This document shows, piece after piece, positions 1 through 8,809 of a DNA stretch of 64,000 bases; positions within the stretch are counted from its first letter, which is position 1, and every line of letters begins with the position of its first letter. Position numbers and translations under genes: made by a program. Source of the DNA: Streptomyces sp. 35G-GA-8 (GTDB lineage: Bacteria; Actinomycetota; Actinomycetes; Streptomycetales; Streptomycetaceae); the NCBI RefSeq assembly GCF_023534745.1, contig NZ_JAMHJQ010000003.1:1-64000 (forward strand), written 5' to 3'. The notes under the pieces were generated by a model. That model made no database searches. It saw nothing but the letters and a program-made list of their open reading frames with translations, and was not told the origin of the DNA.

Positions 1-36
1 GGAGTTGACCGGTACTAATAGGCCGAGGGCTTGTCC
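1..36 (+). rRNA. 23S ribosomal RNA, 3' end (partial)
   Basis: The first bases match the conserved 3' end of bacterial 23S rRNA, including GGTACTAATAGGCCGAGGG near the end of helix 1. The gene is cut by the left edge of the window. The exact mature 3' end cannot be fixed; it lies near position 36. A spacer of about 80 bases follows before the 5S gene. Confidence 0.85.
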
Positions 37-118
37 TCAGTTGCTCGCGTCCACTGTGTTAGTTCTGAAGTAACGAACAGCCGTGTTGATGTCCGGTGTG
101 GTTCGATATCTTCATAGT

Positions 119-237
119 GTTTCGGTGGTCATTGCGTGAGGGAAACGCCCGGTTACATTCCGAACCCGGAAGCTAAGCCTCACAGCGCCGATGGTACTGC
201 AGGGGGGACCCTGTGGGAGAGTAGGACGCCGCCGAAC
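119..237 (+). rRNA. rrf: 5S ribosomal RNA
   Basis: A near-complete match to actinobacterial 5S rRNA. The 5' strand (TTCGGTGGTCATTGCGTG) pairs with the 3' strand (GCCGAAC) to close helix I, and the loop segment CCGAACCCGGAAGCTAAG is present. The length is about 119 nt. It follows the 23S end on the same strand, so this is the distal end of an rrn operon. Confidence 0.95.
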
Positions 238-248
238 AATTATTGTGG

Positions 249-280
249 GAATGCCCCGTACCTTTTGGTGCGGGGCATTC
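249..280 (+). terminator. rrn operon terminator hairpin
   Basis: A perfect 10-bp inverted repeat, GAATGCCCCG (249-258) and CGGGGCATTC (271-280), with extra inner pairing. It lies 12 bases after the 5S gene. The tail is only modestly T-rich, as is common for GC-rich actinobacterial terminators. Confidence 0.8.
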
Positions 281-384
281 CTGCGTTCTGATTCCCTCTC
301 CTCTTACCCCCCTGCGTTCGTGTGCCGGCGCTGAGGGTAGGGTCAGGAGGCATCGTTGGCACGTTCCACACAGGAGGCCCCCGG

Positions 385-993
385 GTGGAGGTCCAGGAGA
401 CTCGCGTTCAGACGGACCGGGTGCTCACCATCCCCAACATCCTCAGCATGGCCCGCCTCGTCGGCGTACCGCTCTTCCTGTGGCTGATCCTGCGTCCTGA
501 GTTCGGCGGTCCGAAGAGCGACGGCTGGGCATTGCTGGTGCTCATGCTGAGCGGCGTCAGCGACTATCTCGACGGCAAGCTCGCCCGGCGCTGGAACCAG
601 ATCAGCAGCTTGGGACGACTTCTTGATCCCGCTGCCGACCGGCTCTACATCCTTTCCACCCTGGTTGGCCTCACCTGGCGGGAGATTCTGCCCCTCTGGC
701 TGGCCCTGGCTCTCGTGGCCCGGGAACTGATGCTTCTGGTCATGGTGGCCATCCTTCGCAGGCACGGCTATCCGCCTCCCCAGGTGAACTTCCTCGGCAA
801 GGCGGCTACCTTCAACTTGATGTACGCCTTCCCGCTCCTGCTCCTCAGTGACGGAAGTGGCTGGCTTGCGTCACTCGCTGAAGTTTTCGGATGGGCGTTC
901 GCCATTTGGGGTACAAGTCTGTACTGGTGGGCAGGGATTCTGTACGTGGTCCAGGTCCGTCGGCTTGTCAGGGCGGACAACGTGGCCGACTGA
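385..993 (+). CDS. clsA: CDP-alcohol phosphatidyltransferase, probable cardiolipin synthase
   Basis: A 202-residue membrane enzyme of the CDP-alcohol phosphatidyltransferase family. The family motif DG-x2-AR-x8-G-x3-D-x3-D is seen in the DGKLARRW..G..LD..AD stretch, followed by several hydrophobic spans. The family transfers a phosphatidyl group from CDP-diacylglycerol to an alcohol; the S. coelicolor gene in the same position (next to the mannose-1-phosphate guanylyltransferase gene) makes cardiolipin. The GTG start at 385 is chosen because AGGAGG lies at 372-377, seven bases upstream; an ATG at 322 has no such site. A phosphatidylglycerophosphate or phosphatidylinositol phosphate synthase is the alternative, since the motif alone does not fix the acceptor. 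Confidence 0.88.
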   Translation: MEVQETRVQTDRVLTIPNILSMARLVGVPLFLWLILRPEFGGPKSDGWALLVLMLSGVSDYLDGKLARRWNQISSLGRLLDPAADRLYILSTLVGLTWREILPLWLALALVARELMLLVMVAILRRHGYPPPQVNFLGKAATFNLMYAFPLLLLSDGSGWLASLAEVFGWAFAIWGTSLYWWAGILYVVQVRRLVRADNVAD

Positions 994-1106
994 GCTCGTC
1001 GATGTGGTGCCGTGCAGCGTCGCCGGTCCACGCCCGACGTCAAAGGGGCCTCTGTCCAGACGGGTGAAGTCGGCGAGACCGTCTCTTCAAGGAGGACGCT
1101 TCCGAC

Positions 1107-3602
1107 ATGAAGGCCGTCGTGATGGCCGGTGGCGAAGGTACTCGACTTCGCCCCATGACCTCAAGCATGCCCAAGCCGCTCCTGCCGGTCGTAAACCGCC
1201 CGATCATGGAGCATGTGCTGCGGTTGCTCAAGCGCCATGGGCTCAGTGAGACCGTCGTAACCGTGCAATTCCTCGCCTCTCTCGTCAAGAATTATTTCGG
1301 TGACGGCGAAGAGCTGGGCATGGAGCTGACCTATGCCAACGAGGAGAAGCCGCTCGGCACCGCGGGGAGTGTGAAGAACGCGGAGGAGGCGCTGAAGGAC
1401 GACGCCTTCCTCGTCATTTCCGGTGATGCGCTCACCGATTTCGATCTGACCGATCTCATCGCCTTCCACAAGGAAAAGGGCGCACTGGTGACAGTGTGTC
1501 TGACCCGGGTGCCGAATCCCCTGGAATTCGGCATCACGATCGTGGACGAAGAGGGAAAGGTCGAGCGCTTCCTGGAGAAGCCCACCTGGGGACAGGTCTT
1601 CTCCGACACCGTGAACACGGGCATCTATGTGATGGAGCCCGAGGTCTTCGACTATGTCGAGGCCGACGTGTCGGTGGACTGGTCCGGTGATGTCTTCCCT
1701 CAGTTGATGAAGGAAGGCAAGAAGATCTATGGCTATATCGCCGAGGGCTACTGGGAGGACGTCGGCACACACGAGAGCTACGTCAAGGCCCAGGCCGATG
1801 TGCTCGAAGGAAAGGTCGACGTCGATATCGACGGCTTCGAGATCTCGCCGGGTGTGTGGATCGCCGAAGGTGCCGAGGTCCATCCCGACGCCGTTATGCG
1901 CGGGCCGCTGTACATCGGTGACTACGCCAAGGTCGAGGCCGACGCGGAGATTCGCGAGCACACCGTCGTCGGATCCAATGTCGTCGTCAAGACCGGCGCG
2001 TTCCTCCATAAGGCCGTCGTCCACGACAACGTGTACATCGGGCAGCACAGCAATCTGCGCGGCTGTGTGATCGGCAAGAACACCGACATCATGCGGGCCG
2101 CGCGGATCGAGGACGGCGCGGTCATCGGCGACGAGTGCCTGGTCGGTGAAGAGTCGATCATCCAGGGCAATGTGCGGGTCTACCCGTTCAAGACCATCGA
2201 AGCCGGCGCCTTCGTCAACACGTCGGTGATCTGGGAGTCCCGAGGGCAGGCGCATCTCTTCGGAGCGCGCGGTGTCTCCGGCATCCTGAACGTCGAGATC
2301 ACGCCAGAAGTCGTGGTGCGGCTCGCGGGCGCGTACGCCACCACCCTGAAGAAGGGCTCAACGGTCACCACGGCGCGCGACCACTCACGTGGTGCCCGTG
2401 CGCTCAAGCGCGCGGTGATCTCGTCGCTGCAGTCCAGCGCCATCGATGTGCGGGACCTGGAGAATGTGCCGCTGCCCGTCGCCCGGCAGCAGACGGGCCG
2501 GGGGAGCGCCGGCGGCATCATGATCCGTACCTCGCCAGGGGTGCCGGACTCCGTGGACATCATGTTCTTCGACGAGCGCGGCGCCGACCTGTCGCAGGGC
2601 GGTCAGCGCAAGCTGGACCGCGTGTACGCGCGACAGGAGTACCGCCGCGCGTTCCCCGGGGAGATCGGCGATCTGCACTTCCCCGCCAGCGTCTTCGACT
2701 CGTACACCGGCTCGCTGCTGCGCAATGTCGATACGACCGGGATCGCGGAGGCCGGGCTCAAGGTCGTGGTCGACGCGTCCAACGGCAGCGCCGGACTCGT
2801 ACTGCCCAGCCTCCTGGGCCGGCTCGGGGTCGACGCGCTGACCATCAACCCCGGTCTCGACGAGTCCCGGCCGACCGAGACTGCCGAATCGCGCCGTTCC
2901 GGCCTGGTCAGGCTCGGTGAGATCGTCGCCTCGGCGCGCGCGGCGTTCGGGGTGCGGTTCGACCCCGTCGGTGAGCGGCTGTCGCTGGTCGACGAGCGGG
3001 GCAGGATCATCGAGGACGACCGCGCGCTGCTGGTCCTGCTCGATCTGGTCGCGGCCGAGCGGCGCAGCGGCCGGGTGGCGCTGCCCGTGACCACCACGAG
3101 GATCGCCGAGCAGGTCGCCGCGTACCACGGCACACAGGTGGAGTGGACGACCACCTCGCCCGACGATCTGACCAGGGTGGGCCGCGAGGAGACCACGATC
3201 TTCGGCGGTGACGGGCGTGGAGCCTTCATCGTGCCGGAGTTCAGCAGTGTCCTGGACGGTACGGCCGCCTTTGTGCGGCTGATCGGTCTGGTCGCGCGTA
3301 CGCAGCTCACGCTGAGCCAGATCGACGCCCGTATTCCGCGTGCGCACGTACTGCGCCGGGATCTGGCGACTCCCTGGGCGGTCAAGGGTCTGGTCATGCG
3401 CAGCGTCGTCGAGGCGGCCGGAGACCGGCAGGTGGACACGACCGATGGGGTGCGTGTGGTGGAGGCGGACGGCCGCTGGGTGATGGTGCTGCCCGACCCG
3501 GCCGAGGCCGTCACTCATTTGTGGGCGGAAGGCCCCGATGACGCGTCGGCGCAGGCGCTGCTCGACGAGTGGTCGTCGGTGGTGGACAGCGCAGGTCATT
3601 AG
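1107..3602 (+). CDS. Mannose-1-phosphate guanylyltransferase-like protein with degenerate phosphomannomutase domain
   Basis: An 831-residue fusion. Residues 1-235 are a nucleotidyltransferase domain starting with the nucleotide-binding motif [13 protein letters not shown]. Residues about 245-375 are left-handed beta-helix hexapeptide repeats, as in ManC/GlmU-type enzymes. Residues about 385-831 have the alpha-D-phosphohexomutase layout. In that last domain the expected catalytic TASHNP loop is not seen (the position reads [13 protein letters not shown]), and the metal loop reads DPVGER instead of DGDxDR, so it is probably not an active mutase. The likely product of the first domain is GDP-mannose or a similar nucleotide sugar for glycan synthesis, but the exact sugar is inferred. 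AAGGAGG at 1089-1095 supports the ATG. Confidence 0.88.
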   Translation: MKAVVMAGGEGTRLRPMTSSMPKPLLPVVNRPIMEHVLRLLKRHGLSETVVTVQFLASLVKNYFGDGEELGMELTYANEEKPLGTAGSVKNAEEALKDDAFLVISGDALTDFDLTDLIAFHKEKGALVTVCLTRVPNPLEFGITIVDEEGKVERFLEKPTWGQVFSDTVNTGIYVMEPEVFDYVEADVSVDWSGDVFPQLMKEGKKIYGYIAEGYWEDVGTHESYVKAQADVLEGKVDVDIDGFEISPGVWIAEGAEVHPDAVMRGPLYIGDYAKVEADAEIREHTVVGSNVVVKTGAFLHKAVVHDNVYIGQHSNLRGCVIGKNTDIMRAARIEDGAVIGDECLVGEESIIQGNVRVYPFKTIEAGAFVNTSVIWESRGQAHLFGARGVSGILNVEITPEVVVRLAGAYATTLKKGSTVTTARDHSRGARALKRAVISSLQSSAIDVRDLENVPLPVARQQTGRGSAGGIMIRTSPGVPDSVDIMFFDERGADLSQGGQRKLDRVYARQEYRRAFPGEIGDLHFPASVFDSYTGSLLRNVDTTGIAEAGLKVVVDASNGSAGLVLPSLLGRLGVDALTINPGLDESRPTETAESRRSGLVRLGEIVASARAAFGVRFDPVGERLSLVDERGRIIEDDRALLVLLDLVAAERRSGRVALPVTTTRIAEQVAAYHGTQVEWTTTSPDDLTRVGREETTIFGGDGRGAFIVPEFSSVLDGTAAFVRLIGLVARTQLTLSQIDARIPRAHVLRRDLATPWAVKGLVMRSVVEAAGDRQVDTTDGVRVVEADGRWVMVLPDPAEAVTHLWAEGPDDASAQALLDEWSSVVDSAGH

Positions 3603-3712
3603 GGCCCTTCGCGGGTGTGTCACCGGTGTGCCGTACGGTGTGATCGACCGCCGTCCGGCACGCCGGTGGGGCCATTCGGCGGTAGCGCCCCCGACGTGCG
3701 ACGATGTGCGTC

Positions 3713-4642
3713 ATGTCGCAGCAGCCCCCCATTCGGAGCACCGGCTCTCCGCCGCCGCGCCCCGACGCGTCGATGTCGCTGCTGAACAATGTGATGGACC
3801 ACAGCCTCGATGAGGGCTATGCGGAGGCGGCGGCCCGCAGGGACGCCGAAGAAGGCGGGCTGCCGCGCACCCTCAAGGCGAAGCTGGGCCTCGCCGCGGG
3901 TCTGGTGCTGGCCGCTCTGGTCGTCACGGTCGGAGCGGCCCAGGCGCGGATCTCGGCGCCCGTGGTGGCCAAGGAGCGCGAGGAGCTGATCAGCCGGATC
4001 GACGCGGAGACCGCCGCGGCGGACTCGCTGGAGAGCACGGTCGAGAAGCTGCGCACCGAGGTGGGCGAGCGCCAGCGTGCGGCCCTGCGGGACCACGGCG
4101 GCGAGCAGGGCGAGCTGGTCGCCCTGCTCGCGGGTGCGACGCCGGTGCACGGTCCTGGCGTGCGGCTCGTGGTGGATGACGCCAAGAGCACCGAGTCCGG
4201 TGGCGGCGGGCCCCGGGAGAGCAGCGACTTCTCCGATACGGGCCGGGTGCGCGACCGCGACATGCAGCGGGTCGTCAACGGGCTGTGGGAGTCGGGCGCG
4301 GAAGCGATCGCGATCAATGGGCAGCGGCTGACCTCGCTGTCCGCGATCCGGGCCGCGGGCGACGCCATACTGGTCGACAACAGGCCGCTGGTGCCACCGT
4401 ACGAGGTGCTCGCGGTGGGGGACGGGAAGAGGCTGAGCACCGCGTTCCAGGACAGCGCCGACGGTCAGTATCTGCACGCGCTGCAGGAGAACTTCGGTAT
4501 TCGCACCAGCATTTCGGATCAGGACGAGGTGCGTCTGCCTGCCGCGCCGAGCCTGATCGTACGTACAGCAGAGCCGAAGGCCGCCGACGCCGGGAAGAGC
4601 AACGGACAGGGCGCGGCCAACACCGGGAAGGGCACATCGTGA
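3713..4642 (+). CDS. DUF881 family membrane protein (first copy)
   Basis: A 309-residue protein. A charged N-terminal tail of about 55 residues is followed by one transmembrane span (LGLAAGLVLAALVVTVGAAQ), a coiled coil rich in Glu, Arg and Ala (ELISRIDAETAAADSLE), and a folded outer domain ending in a low-complexity tail. This is the layout of DUF881 proteins, which occur in pairs around a small basic protein in actinobacteria. Molecular role is not established; a cell-envelope or division-linked function is often proposed. An in-frame ATG at 3704 is possible; neither start has a strong ribosome binding site. The stop overlaps the next start as GTGA. Confidence 0.85.
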   Translation: MSQQPPIRSTGSPPPRPDASMSLLNNVMDHSLDEGYAEAAARRDAEEGGLPRTLKAKLGLAAGLVLAALVVTVGAAQARISAPVVAKEREELISRIDAETAAADSLESTVEKLRTEVGERQRAALRDHGGEQGELVALLAGATPVHGPGVRLVVDDAKSTESGGGGPRESSDFSDTGRVRDRDMQRVVNGLWESGAEAIAINGQRLTSLSAIRAAGDAILVDNRPLVPPYEVLAVGDGKRLSTAFQDSADGQYLHALQENFGIRTSISDQDEVRLPAAPSLIVRTAEPKAADAGKSNGQGAANTGKGTS

Positions 4643-4971
4643 TCGCGGTACTGGGCCTCGTCGTGGGAGTCGTGGTCGGATTGTTGGTCCGGCCCGAGGT
4701 GCCGGCGGTGGTCGAGCCCTATCTGCCGATCGCTGTCGTCGCCGCGCTCGACGCGGTCTTCGGGGGGCTGCGCGCCATGCTCGACGGGATCTTCGTCGAC
4801 AAGGTCTTCGTCGTCTCGTTCCTGTCGAATGTGGTCGTCGCCGCGCTGATCGTGTTCCTCGGCGACAAGCTGGGCGTGGGCGCCCAGTTGTCCACCGGCG
4901 TGGTGGTCGTGTTCGGTATCCGTATCTTCTCCAACGCTGCCGCGATCCGTCGGCATGTGTTCCGGGCGTGA
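4639..4971 (+). CDS. sbp: Small basic protein (DUF1290 family)
   Basis: A 110-residue hydrophobic protein with about three membrane spans (IAVLGLVVGVVVGLLV; YLPIAVVAALDAVFGGL; FVVSFLSNVVVAALIVFLGD). The segment ALDAVFGGLRAMLDGIF and the arrangement between two DUF881 genes are diagnostic for the family. It starts with GTG overlapping the upstream stop and its own stop overlaps the next GTG, so the three genes are translationally coupled. The function is unknown; partners are presumably the two flanking DUF881 proteins. Confidence 0.85.
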   Translation: MIAVLGLVVGVVVGLLVRPEVPAVVEPYLPIAVVAALDAVFGGLRAMLDGIFVDKVFVVSFLSNVVVAALIVFLGDKLGVGAQLSTGVVVVFGIRIFSNAAAIRRHVFRA

Positions 4972-5765
4972 GGCCGATGAGCGGCGGAGAGACCCCCAGC
5001 AACGAGGACGGCACCCCCACCCCGTCGGAGCCGGAGCGCCAACAGCTCACCGGCCGCCAGCGGTTGGCCGCGGGGCTGTGGCCGCCGAGGGTGACCAGGG
5101 CCCAGCTGATCGTCGCGGTCCTGCTGTTCGTGCTCGGACTCGGGCTCGCGATCCAGGTCACGTCGAACAACGACGACAGCGCGCTGCGTGGCGCACGCCA
5201 GGAGGACTTGGTGCGCATCCTCGATGAACTCGACAACCGTACGCAGCGTCTTGAGGACGAGAAGCAGCGTCTCGACGCCCAGCGCACCGAGTTGGAGACC
5301 AGCTCGGACCAGGCCGAGGAGGCGCGCAAGCAGACGCGCGAGAAGGAGCAGCAGCTGGGCATCCTGGCCGGCACGGTCGCGGCGCAGGGGCCCGGAATCA
5401 CGCTGACCATCAGCGACCCGAGCGGCACGGTCGAGCCGGACATGCTGCTCGACGCCATTCAGGAACTGCGGGCGGCGGGCGCCGAGGCCACCCAGGTCAA
5501 TGACGTCCGGGTGGTCGCCGATACATACTTCTCGGGTACGGGAGGTGACGTGCAGGTGGACGGCAAGGCGGTCACGGCACCGTATGACTTCAAGGTCATC
5601 GGCAAGCCACAGGATCTGGAGCCCGCCCTCAACATTCCGGGCGGAGTGGTCCAGACGCTGGAGAAGGAGCAGGCCACGGCCACGGTGACACGGGCTGAGA
5701 AGATCATCGTGGATGCCTTGCGACCGGCGAAGCGTCCTGACTACGCTCGGTCGTCGTCGCAGTGA
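4968..5765 (+). CDS. DUF881 family membrane protein (second copy)
   Basis: A 265-residue paralogue of the protein at 3713. After a short polar N-terminus there is a membrane span (AQLIVAVLLFVLGLGLAIQV), then a long coiled coil (LDNRTQRLEDEKQRLDAQRT and following), then the conserved DUF881 domain with GPGITLTISDPSG. The GTG at 4968 overlaps the previous stop; ATG at 4977 is an alternative. It completes the DUF881-sbp-DUF881 trio. In mycobacteria gcvH follows this trio; here a 190-base gap and the FHA gene follow instead. Confidence 0.85.
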   Translation: MRPMSGGETPSNEDGTPTPSEPERQQLTGRQRLAAGLWPPRVTRAQLIVAVLLFVLGLGLAIQVTSNNDDSALRGARQEDLVRILDELDNRTQRLEDEKQRLDAQRTELETSSDQAEEARKQTREKEQQLGILAGTVAAQGPGITLTISDPSGTVEPDMLLDAIQELRAAGAEATQVNDVRVVADTYFSGTGGDVQVDGKAVTAPYDFKVIGKPQDLEPALNIPGGVVQTLEKEQATATVTRAEKIIVDALRPAKRPDYARSSSQ

Positions 5766-5955
5766 GGCGGGGGCGCATGGCAGTCGCCGAACGCGGGCAT
5801 GAGGTTGCGGGGGGTCGGCGCACGATCAGCGTGGTGCGTGGTGGAAACTGTCCGGTGGATACGGACGTTGTCAAGATGTCCGGGTCGGCAGGTGTGTTCA
5901 TTCAGGGTTCGTCCTGCCCCACGGGCGGGTCTGTTTCGGTCAAGGGGAATCGCCC
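5766..5955 (+). other. Intergenic region before the FHA gene
   Basis: No convincing coding sequence. A reading frame exists (GTG/ATG near 5762-5777) but has no ribosome binding site and no family features. In mycobacterial genomes this position holds gcvH; no trace of the lipoyl-domain gene was seen here. It probably contains the promoter of the FHA gene, but no clear -35/-10 pair could be assigned. Confidence 0.5.
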
Positions 5956-6732
5956 GTGAAGTTGTTTGCGAAGTTGTTCGGCAAGAGCGCACGCGAGGAG
6001 GGCGGCTCCGCCCGCCATCGCGCATCGCGCCATGGCCAGAGCGAGGAGTCGGGTGGCGAGCGCCCGCTCTTCCGTGACCAGGTGGGTAGTGACGCCTCCG
6101 GCGCGTCGTCTGTTGACCCTGCTGGTCCCGGCCGCATAGGTTTCGAGGACTCATCTGTCCCGGGGGGGCAGTCGCGGCAGGAGGTTCCCTCTATGTCGGC
6201 CTTGCCTGTGTGTACGAGGTGCGGACACCGAAACGCCGAAGCCAGTCGGTTCTGTTCCAATTGTGGTGCGCCACTGCGGGGCGCCGCGCCCGCGGAGCGC
6301 GCCTCGGAGACGACCTCGACGATCTCCATCTCGGGTCTTGAGGCGTATGACTCCGAGGTGACCGGCCAGACGTCGCTTCCCTCGCTCACGCCGGAGGCGC
6401 AGGCGGCGGTCGACGCGCTGCCGATGGGATCGGCGCTCCTGGTGGTGCGCCGCGGTCCGAATTCGGGCAGCCGCTTCCTGCTGGACGGCGAGCTGACCAC
6501 GGCCGGCCGCCATCCGGAGAGCGACATCTTCCTGGACGATGTGACCGTCTCGCGTCGCCATGTGGAGTTCCGCAGGGGCGCGGACGGCCGCTTCACCGTC
6601 TCGGACGTGGGCAGTCTGAACGGTACGTACGTCAATCGTGAGCGGATCGATTCGGTCCTGCTGGCGAACGGTGACGAGGTCCAGATCGGTAAGTACCGGC
6701 TGGTCTTCTACGCGAGCCAGCGGGGCGCCTGA
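5956..6732 (+). CDS. garA: GarA/OdhI-type FHA-domain regulator with zinc ribbon
   Basis: A 258-residue cytoplasmic protein. Residues about 1-80 are a polar, probably disordered extension; a four-cysteine zinc ribbon follows (CTRCGH...CSNCG, about residues 86-103). Next comes a phospho-acceptor motif SETTSTIS like the ETTS site of mycobacterial GarA and corynebacterial OdhI. The C-terminal FHA domain shows GRHPESDIFLDD, SRRHVEF and NGTYVNR. In relatives the FHA domain inhibits 2-oxoglutarate dehydrogenase until the threonine is phosphorylated by a Ser/Thr kinase, controlling 2-oxoglutarate use; this role is inferred. An ATG at 6193 with AGGAGG eight bases upstream (6179-6184) could make a shorter form that starts just before the zinc ribbon. 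Confidence 0.88.
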   Translation: MKLFAKLFGKSAREEGGSARHRASRHGQSEESGGERPLFRDQVGSDASGASSVDPAGPGRIGFEDSSVPGGQSRQEVPSMSALPVCTRCGHRNAEASRFCSNCGAPLRGAAPAERASETTSTISISGLEAYDSEVTGQTSLPSLTPEAQAAVDALPMGSALLVVRRGPNSGSRFLLDGELTTAGRHPESDIFLDDVTVSRRHVEFRRGADGRFTVSDVGSLNGTYVNRERIDSVLLANGDEVQIGKYRLVFYASQRGA

Positions 6733-6748
6733 CCCTCAGGGAAGGTCC

Positions 6749-7486
6749 ATGCTGCGCACACCGAAGGGCGGTGCCGGATCCGGCACCGCCCCCACGGGCG
6801 AGCCGCTGTTGAGCATCGGCGCGGTGCTCGCCAGGCTGCGGGACGAGTTTCCCGGCATCTCCATCTCCAAGATCCGGTTCCTGGAGGCGGAGGGTCTGGT
6901 CGAGCCGGACAGGACCCCCTCCGGTTACCGGAAGTTCAGCTCCGGGGATGTCGAGCGGCTGGCCCGGGTGCTGCGGATGCAGCGCGACCACTATCTGCCC
7001 CTGAAGGTCATCAGGGAGCAGCTGGACGCCCTGGGGCGCGGCGAGCGCGTTCAGCTGCCGGGCCCCCAGCGGGGGCCGCTGAGCGCCGTCCCGGAGGCCC
7101 GCCCGGAGGCCCCGACCGCGGCGAGGATCGGCCGCGACGAGCTGCTGGCGGCGGCGGGTGTCGGCGAGAGCCTGCTGGACGAGTGGGAGTCGTACGGCCT
7201 CATCACGCCGTTGCCGGACGGCGGCTATGACGCCGGGGCCGTCACCGTGGCCCGGCTTGTCTCGGATCTCGGACGATTCGGTCTGGAACCCCGGCATCTG
7301 CGGGTCATGAAGGCGGCGGCGGAACGCGAGGCCGGGCTCGTCGAACAGGTCGTGTCGCCGCTGCGTCGTCACCGTAACCCGCAGACCAGGGCCCGTGCCG
7401 AGGCGACCACGAAGGAGCTGGCCGCGCTCTCCACGAGCCTTCACGCGGCCCTGGTACGGACGGCTCTCGGGGTCCGGCCGGGCTGA
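6749..7486 (+). CDS. ftsR: MerR-family regulator, FtsR type
   Basis: A 245-residue protein with an N-terminal MerR winged helix (LLSIGAVLARLRDEF then ISKIRFLEAEGLVEP and GYRKFS), and a second helix-turn-helix-like segment in the C-terminal half (DELLAAAGVGESLLDEWESYG). This two-domain form lying directly after the garA-type gene matches the corynebacterial cell-division regulator FtsR and its mycobacterial counterpart. The role in ftsZ expression is known only in relatives. AGGGAAGG lies at 6738-6745 ahead of the ATG. Upstream reading frame in this phase is not part of the gene. Confidence 0.85.
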   Translation: MLRTPKGGAGSGTAPTGEPLLSIGAVLARLRDEFPGISISKIRFLEAEGLVEPDRTPSGYRKFSSGDVERLARVLRMQRDHYLPLKVIREQLDALGRGERVQLPGPQRGPLSAVPEARPEAPTAARIGRDELLAAAGVGESLLDEWESYGLITPLPDGGYDAGAVTVARLVSDLGRFGLEPRHLRVMKAAAEREAGLVEQVVSPLRRHRNPQTRARAEATTKELAALSTSLHAALVRTALGVRPG

Positions 7487-7539
7487 TCATGGGGGAGTCC
7501 GACTACCCAAACCTGCCGGGCACGTCCTAGGGTTGCTGT

Positions 7540-8013
7540 GTGAACGAGCTCGACGTTGTGGGTGTCCGGGTGGAAATGCCCTCCAACCAACCGATCGTGC
7601 TCCTGCGTGAAGTGGGAGGCGACCGGTACCTCCCCATTTGGATCGGACCGGGGGAGGCGACCGCCATTGCCTTCGCCCAGCAGGGCATGGCCCCGGCCCG
7701 GCCGCTGACCCATGATCTCTTCAAGGACGTGCTGGAAGCGGTGGGTCAAGAGCTCACCGAGGTCCGGATCACGGACTTGCGTGAAGGGGTCTTCTACGCG
7801 GAGCTGGTCTTCGCGAGCGGGGTCGAGGTGAGCGCCAGGCCGTCCGATGCCATAGCGCTCGCGCTGCGCACGGGCACGCCTATCTACGGCAGTGACGGGG
7901 TTCTGGACGATGCCGGCATCGCCATCCCGGATGAGCAGGAGGACGAGGTGGAGAAGTTCCGCGAGTTCCTCGACCAGATCTCTCCGGAGGACTTCGGGAC
8001 CAACAGCCAGTGA
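7540..8013 (+). CDS. DUF151 bifunctional nuclease-family protein
   Basis: A 157-residue protein of the DUF151 family. The opening VRVEMPSNQPIVLLREVGG, then YLPIWIGPGEATAIAFAQQG and the segment ARPSDAIALALR are the conserved family blocks. Plant and bacterial members have been reported to have RNase/DNase activity; what it does in actinobacteria is unclear. It stands between two merR genes, as in mycobacteria. A -10-like TAGGGT (7528-7533) ends six bases before the GTG, and there is no ribosome binding site, so the mRNA may be leaderless. Confidence 0.87.
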   Translation: MNELDVVGVRVEMPSNQPIVLLREVGGDRYLPIWIGPGEATAIAFAQQGMAPARPLTHDLFKDVLEAVGQELTEVRITDLREGVFYAELVFASGVEVSARPSDAIALALRTGTPIYGSDGVLDDAGIAIPDEQEDEVEKFREFLDQISPEDFGTNSQ

Positions 8014-8192
8014 GCGGCCGGTGAGCGCTGCGCCGGGCTCTGTCAGCGCATTCGGTCAGCCTTTCCCCGTAACGGGGTACGGGAAACCACACTCAGGGTG
8101 ATTATCACTCGGCGTGGCGAGTGTGGCGATCGTTGACGCACCCCGGGTGACTGCCTACCTTCGACAGGGCAGGTCAAGGACGGAGGGTCGGC
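8014..8192 (+). promoter_or_regulatory. Intergenic regulatory region before the second merR gene
   Basis: A perfect odd palindrome GTGATTATCAC lies at 8098-8108, and an inverted repeat CCCCGT-AA-CGGGG precedes it at 8075-8086. The palindrome is an AT-richer island in GC-rich DNA about 85 bases before the merR start and is a candidate operator. The cognate protein is unknown. Confidence 0.45.
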
Positions 8193-8762
8193 GTGAGAAG
8201 CAGCGGCGACAGTACGGCGGCGGGCGGTCCGTATCCGCTTCACGGCAGTGCCCCCGATCCCCGAGCGGAGACGGTCGGATACCGGGGTCCGACCGCGTGC
8301 GCGGCGGCGGGGATCACGTACCGCCAGTTGGACTACTGGGCACGCACCGGACTCGTCGAGCCGAGTGTCCGCCCCGCGTACGGGTCGGGCACCCAGCGGC
8401 TCTACAGCTTCCGGGATGTGGTCGTCCTCAAGATCGTGAAGCGGTTCCTGGACACCGGGGTCGCCCTGCAGAACATCAGGGCGGCGGTCCAGCATCTGCG
8501 GGCCGGGGGTTTCCAGGATCTGGACCGGGTGACGCTCATGAGCGACGGCGCGACCGTGTACGAGTGCTCCTCGCCCGACGAGGTGGTGAGCCTGCTCCAG
8601 GGGGGCCAGGGGGTCTTCGGGATCGCGGTGGGTGTGGTGTGGCGGGATGTCGAGGCCGCGCTGTCCCAGCTCCACGGGGAGCGTACCGACACCGGCGAGA
8701 CGCTGATCGGCAACAACCCCGCCGATGAACTGGCCAGACGGCGCCGGGACCGGGCTGTCTGA
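8193..8762 (+). CDS. MerR-family transcriptional regulator
   Basis: A 189-residue protein whose N-terminal half is a MerR DNA-binding domain (ITYRQLDYWARTGLVEPSVRP, then TQRLYSFRDVVVLKIVKRFLD). The rest is a short helical and mixed effector region without cysteines, so no metal site is apparent. The context (garA, merR, DUF151, merR) matches the conserved actinobacterial cluster where a second MerR of this type is always present. GGAGGG at 8182-8187 supports the GTG at 8193. Targets are unknown. Confidence 0.87.
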   Translation: MRSSGDSTAAGGPYPLHGSAPDPRAETVGYRGPTACAAAGITYRQLDYWARTGLVEPSVRPAYGSGTQRLYSFRDVVVLKIVKRFLDTGVALQNIRAAVQHLRAGGFQDLDRVTLMSDGATVYECSSPDEVVSLLQGGQGVFGIAVGVVWRDVEAALSQLHGERTDTGETLIGNNPADELARRRRDRAV

Positions 8763-8809
8763 CCCGTGACCCGCGCCGATTGTCAGTGGCGTGAGGGAGC
8801 ATCGGTGAT

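Noticed and set aside
1161-2255. A 364-codon minus-strand frame opposite the nucleotidyltransferase
   Set aside because: Antisense shadow without motifs; the plus-strand domain is unambiguous.
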